Below, in pieces: positions 59,035 to 64,000 of a stretch of DNA of 64,000 nt. Position 1 is the stretch's first letter. Each line of letters begins with the position of its first letter. Location: assembly GCA_928212115.1 (NCBI GenBank), contig CAKMRJ010005745.1:104310704-104374703 (forward strand), in the 5' to 3' direction. Source of the stretch: Lactuca virosa (taxonomy: Eukaryota > Streptophyta > Magnoliopsida > Asterales > Asteraceae). The notes under the pieces were generated by a model, which saw nothing but the letters and a program-made list of their open reading frames with translations, made no database searches and was not told the DNA's origin. The translations under genes were made by a program, and so were the position numbers.

Positions 59035-59790
59035 TTAGTCTTAACGTTAGTAGGCCTTATTCACGAAGTCGGTCTATAAGGGGGGTATAAGGCTGCTGCC
59101 TATAAAATGGTAGCTTAATGGGTGTCTACTCTCACCCACCGCTTCCTTGATCGATGGAGGGTCGTTAGCCGAACGGGTAGGACAAGGACTAGAATTCTCC
59201 CTTCATTAAAAGTATTAATGATGAATATAAAGTAACTAAATGTTTTTATAATTCCCAATCTTAGTTACTTTAGGAAAAAGTGAATAAGGTGCTAACCCAT
59301 GAAAGTACACTTTGCACTTTGCTTAAGTCGGTTAGTGGAGCGCGTGTAGTTAATCGGCACACTAGCTGGACTTAACAAGGTAGGCAAAGGATAACTTAAT
59401 GTTTATCATAGTATCAATGAAGCGTGTGTGGTTCACCGACACATCGATTGATAGGTAATACATTATGGGTACCAAGTAATTTGCATGGTTACTTCACACC
59501 TTGTTTTATGATCCTCGGCATCCCAGTCACAAAACCTGAAGGCCACACTCGAGATTGAAACATGTCATTGAAAGTTCAATGAAGCTTAAAAGATCTAGTA
59601 GTTTCAAATCCAATTAAAACCTAATAATTTATTTCGTTTTTCATGGTGGAAATTGGTGAATCGTCATTCACCCACCTTCAAATATTTTATAGCTTGGATT
59701 ACGACATCCCTCTTCCAAGTTATAAAATATTGTGTTGGGTCCTAGCCTTAATATTTCATATTGGGTGTTATATTAAAGACTTCAAATCAG
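59035..59790 (+). other. Structured leader of the third Copia-type element
   Basis: Same hairpin order as the other two. Highlights: GTTTTATGA/TCACAAAAC around loop 59512-59526, and an 18-bp stem 59681-59698/59714-59731 (17 Watson-Crick pairs and one G-T) around the 15-nt loop 59699-59713 (TTACGACATCCCTCT). Confidence 0.65.
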
Positions 59791-59813
59791 CTATCTTGAA
59801 TATCCCCCAAAAG

Positions 59814-60500
59814 ATGTCTGGTTCAGACAATTATGATCTTCCCAAAACTCTTGGGATAGGCTTTCCTAATGAAGATGATGTCCCGTGACTGGATCATGGA
59901 AATCATACTTCAATTCCTCCACCTCTTCCAATTATTCTCCCTATCCTACAAGTTCAAGGTCACTCAAGCCCTATTGGCAAGCAAGGTCTATGTGTGATCA
60001 CATCTTGGAGATGAAGTCACATATTGACAAGACGGGAGAGTTGGGTGTCAAAGTCTTGAGAAAGTTGGTTGTTCAATCACTTTCTAAGTCACATAGTGAG
60101 TGTCCTTTGGTACTACTATGTAAAAGACTATGGCATGACCCTTAATGATCTTATCTATTTGCTTGGTACTGCTGAATCATAAATGATTTGGGGCTCTGGT
60201 AAAGCAAATTTGATTAGTAGATCAACTTCCCAAACTACCATGGACATTGACAAATTGGTGACATTGGAAATCAAGAAAGCTTTCTGTTCCTAATGGAAAG
60301 GGATCGGCCATAGTCAACTCGGTTGACCAGATGGTAAAGAGAAAGGCTAAGTCCGAGATAGTCCTGTGTACCATTCCCATAGGGTCCATATGGTTCTATT
60401 GCCAAAAAGGAAGGGGCATAGGTTGCAAAGCTACCCTAACTACCTGAAAGATCTGAGAGAATATCTAGTCAGAAAGTTTGATTCTGCTTTAGGTAAGTCC
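59814..60500 (+). pseudogene. Broken gag-like ORF of the third Copia-type element
   Basis: Starts MSGSDNYDLPKTLGIGFPNE, like the intact gag at 1019, then stops at 59886-59888. Later pieces, including the zinc-knuckle region near 60400-60440, appear in other frames. Confidence 0.75.
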
Positions 60501-62601
60501 ACTATCTAACTCTGTTAAGTTCCTTATTGATGATTCTTAATACAAAATGTGACTCGGTTACATTTTGGTGTTTGGCAGAATCAAGCAAAGGGAAGGATAC
60601 TGAATCTGATCGCAAAGATGGATTTCAATCGCATGATTCGAAGATCGGATTCTTGAACTACTACTTAGGAGTTATGATAGATTGCTAGGAAATATGTAAT
60701 AGCATAGTTTTCATTTAAAGCTGCATTGTAAGGAAAAAGTTTTTCCGCATTTTATAAATAAATAAAATTTTTATTTTATTTTATTTTATATCTCCTTGCA
60801 ATGGCTTTTATGGAAAACTAATGTTTATATGGTTCTAGCAATAATGGAAATATGAATTTGATTCTTTCATTTGTGGTAGTGTCTAAATTTACCAAATAAG
60901 GAAAGATTCTCATCACCCAAGGTTTCAATTGGAACGAAACTTGGAATCATGCATGTTGTATAATATGAAGAATGAGAACTTTCAGCTTTGGAAAATTAAG
61001 ACTATTTCCTTATTCACATTTATATGTGAGTCAACTGAACGACTAAGGAATCGACTACACATTCTTGTGCACTGGTCAAGTCCACCACAAAAGATCGATA
61101 AGATTATTCGTCATGATTTACTAAAGTTTAGTAAATATGGTTATACTTACCGGTTTAAGTATAATTTTGAAACATTGGAAAGATTTCAATGTTTTGCAGG
61201 ACGAATGAGAAGAATCAAATTAGGCAGAAGGATAAAAGTTTCTCAAATCTGAAAAGATGGGAGAGTACTTTAGTATCATGTTTAGAGATCATCTTAATGA
61301 TTAAGAAACTATATCACAATTGGTCCTCTAAGGACATCTTAGTGCATTCTTATGTCTAAGAAGAGGAATCATGAATTGTTGAAGTGGTTAAATCAAGAAG
61401 ATGAGTTATACTTCATTCCAAAACAAGTCTTAGAGTCATACTCCAAGACTATAACTTGAGTGACATATCTTAAAGAAAGGTTTATAACACTTGTCAAATG
61501 TAAGAGTAAAATGTGTCCTACTCTTGTACATTTGAAATTGGTACGTTGTGTTGTTTTGGATAAAACAAAGACCAACTAAGGCCAATTATGTGAAGTGTTT
61601 GTCTTGATAAAGAATCCGTACTATCTCTTGAATATTTGGCAAGTGAGTCTTGTATGTCAAGAGGACAGTGGGAGTCTTAAAGATCATGAAAAAACTTCTA
61701 GATCGAATCCAGAAGAAAAAATCTATAGTTTATCACTAGCACACGACTTGAGGTTTATAACCTATCGTGTTGACATATTCCTATTTCTGTGCCCATTCCA
61801 GTTAAAGTTGGCTTTGTATATGAGTTCTGAGAGTTCTCTATTGGTTGCATAACAACTTGGAAGCAATGGCAGGCCCTTGTGCTGCCAGGTGGAAAGAAGC
61901 TTAGACTGAAGACTGCACAAGTTCAATCCATAAGAGTTTGGATTTGTCACTAAGCTTGTCTTGTGTTTATGGTTTTGACAAATTCACATGGATAGGAACA
62001 CATACACCATAAAATCTAAAGTATCATAAGGTTTCTCTCCGATTCATGAAAATGATGGTGAGAAAACGCTTTCACTAAGTAGATTTTAACTAGATAGCAA
62101 TTGTGATATTTGCATTCTCAAAGTCATTAGTGGAGCATGTGTGGTTAACCGGCACACTAACATGGACTTGTGAGAAATGGAAAAGGTCTAAACAATTGAG
62201 ACTATGATTACGACATCCCTTTTCATAGTTCTGAAATTGTTTAGACACACATGTGTGCTATCTAACGAAAGGTGTATGATTTTGATAAAGTTTTATCAAA
62301 GCAATCTCGTATTAGAAATCTGAACTTTGGTAAGAAGATCAATAAAGTATTGATTTCTAGAAGTCCAGCTGATTCCCGAGTACACGTCAAAGCTAGTGGG
62401 AGCATAAGTATTATGCTAATAATCATCATGCAAGTGGGAGCATGATAATTATGCTAAGTTTTGCAAGTTAGCAATGTTAATTATAGAAAACAAAAATGTT
62501 TCAATTGGGAAAAAGTTGTTTTGTTATAATTAAGGGAGAGGAAATTATACTTCATTTCAATTCTAAAAGCTTAGATTGAGGTTTTAATCATCTTTAGTCA
62601 A

Positions 62602-62606
<5 letters not shown>
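60501..62606 (+). other. Non-coding interior of the third Copia-type element
   Basis: Carries one 15-nt-loop hairpin (stem 62186-62207/62223-62246, loop 62208-62222) and one further copy of the second loop class (62127-62158). No pol readable. Confidence 0.6.
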
Positions 62607-62669
<63 letters not shown>

Positions 62670-62672
<3 letters not shown>

Positions 62673-64000
62673 AACACCGTAAAAACTTAAACAATTTTTC
62701 ACTTTTTAAAAACCATATAATATCATTCACATTCACTTTTCAAAACATTGTATCAACATTATTTCAATACAAAATCCTAAGATCAAAAACATATAAACTC
62801 CGGTGTGCGTGTGTACGAATCATGACGGCGCCTTCCCGCGATCATCGCTGGTACCTGGAACACATAACACATCACACTGTAAGCACGAATGCTTAGTGAG
62901 TTCCCCAAAATACCACATACTGCACATATGCCTTTCCAGGCCCTAGGATCTTCCGATCCAAGTGTCTCAGGGGATTTCCATCCCAGAACTCTGTTGACCT
63001 TCCGGTCCATATCATCTTCACCTTCCGGTCCACATCATCATACTCATATCACGTAACATATCACATATAGCATACATCACATATACATCATACACATAAG
63101 ACCTTCCGGTCACACATAATTACCCCATCGGGTAAGGCATAGTGAGAAGACTCACCTCAGATGTCTCGGTAAATCTCTGACTCGGTAGAAATACGATCTA
63201 GCCTCCGCCTAATCACATAAAGTAAATACTCTCATAAATCTAACACTCGGGACTAGACTCAACCCTCTCTTGGCACCCTCAGAAGGGTAAAAGACCATTT
63301 TATCCCTCTTTTGGCTCAAAGGCCCCATTATTGACCAAACCCTAAAAGTCAACAAAAGTCAACGGTCAAACTTTGACCCGACTCGTCGAGTGCACTTGGG
63401 CGACTCGGCGAGTCTACACATGTCCACTATCTCTCTAGTCTCGCTTGGCACGTCGAATCTCTCCCCTTGCTCGACGAGTTACACCTGGCATGAATCGCGG
63501 GGCCACCCTGACTCAACTCGCCGAGTCTCAAGATCAACTCGGCGAGTTCTGCCTTGAACTCCAGTCCTCTAATCCCCCTATGACTCGCTGAGTCATTCCC
63601 CCAACTCGGCAAGTCTACTCACTAAGTGATTTACGGGAAACCCTAACCCTACTCGCCGAGTCTACCCTTGGACTCGGCGAGTTCATGCCATGCACAAACT
63701 CAATTGACCTCCTGAGGTCAGATCTGTTCCTTTGATCCATAGATCTGACCTTCCCAAGCCTGATAAACACGTAAAGCTCGAATCTTGACACTCATGGGAC
63801 GTCTAGGAGGTTTCACTTGGTGATTTAGCCCCCAAAAATAACATCCTAAGCTCATTACTTCCATAGCTCAACATAAAGCAAGCTGAAATAAGCTCTTTAG
63901 ACCACTATGGGTCCAGATCTGAAGTCTCAATGTGAATAGGGGCCATATTCTCACAATTCCTTCTAATAAAGGACATAAAAACTTTACATCTATGGATTCC
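62670..64000 (-). repeat. Reverse Gypsy LTR, cut by window end
   Basis: Begins TGTAACACCGTAAAAACTT, the reverse complement of the end of the solo LTR at 46512-48224, and follows it throughout. ACTCGNCGAGT-type palindromes lie at 63378-63680. It is inserted in, or joined at, the TA tract of the third Copia-type element. Confidence 0.88.

Larger units (their letters stand above)
57440..62669 (+). mobile_element. Third Copia-type TR-GAG element, 3'-truncated
   Basis: 5' LTR 57440-58220 (781 bp), a degenerate primer site TGGTATTAGAGGC at 58222, four palindromes at 58312-58388, (TA)n at 58934-59018, structured leader 59035-59790, broken gag remnant from 59814 and a non-coding interior. It stops in a (TA)n tract (62607-62669) that corresponds to the short TA tract at 16975 of the complete element; a reverse Gypsy LTR starts right there. 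No pol. Confidence 0.88.

Noticed and set aside
1..64000. tRNA or rRNA genes
   Set aside because: None recognised on either strand; the only tRNA-related sequences are LTR primer sites.

Overview
The window is plant nuclear DNA: AT-rich, with dense nested LTR retrotransposons, CACTA, MULE, hAT and MITE transposons, and two receptor-like-protein (RLP) resistance-type genes. The ACTCGNCGAGT-rich Gypsy LTRs and the Copia/TR-GAG family look to me like a composite-family genome, lettuce (Lactuca) most likely. That assignment is recognition, not a database result.

Layout. 1-21952 is a nest of retroelements. A Copia-type element (1-6208, only its 3' LTR present) sits in the LTR of a reverse-strand Gypsy element (6209 to about 11450). 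That element's gag meets the gag of a forward Gypsy element (about 11450-21952). The forward gag is split at 11803/19507 by a complete, young Copia-type element (11804-19506, 761-bp LTRs, GAATG target duplication). 22340-23183 and 33235-33720 are an orphan copy of the RLP upstream region. It is split by a 10-kb CACTA element (23184-33234, CAA duplication). This carries a hAT MITE, a broken SANT/Myb-like gene, a Pack-MULE with SEC15 and NAD-isocitrate dehydrogenase exons, and a PTEN-like phosphatase fragment. An intact RLP gene lies at 34905-37559 (minus). 39420-48224 holds a second CACTA element with a captured fragment, several MITEs, microsatellites and a solo Gypsy LTR. A second RLP gene at 48835-51618 (minus) has four single-base breaks, all in homopolymers. 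53878-64000 is again nested retroelements: Gypsy LTRs, a third Copia-type element (57440-62669) and a reverse Gypsy LTR running off the end.

How it fits together. The only conventional host genes are the two RLPs, members of a tandem cluster whose units also share about 1 kb upstream and several hundred bases downstream. Everything else is mobile DNA. The three Copia-type elements carry at most a gag-like ORF and no recognisable pol, so they must move in trans (TR-GAG class).

Main novelty. The long non-coding parts of these three elements hold hairpins with an almost fixed 15-nt loop (core CGGCATCCC) on stems that differ in sequence but still pair. There are four per element at matching places (11 seen; the 12th is cut off by a Gypsy insertion). 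A second hairpin class has a conserved loop of about 22 nt. This looks like a selected RNA (or cruciform) structure, and I do not recognise it as described. In addition, short GC-rich palindromes are arrayed in the Gypsy LTRs and, surprisingly, also in the Copia-type leaders.
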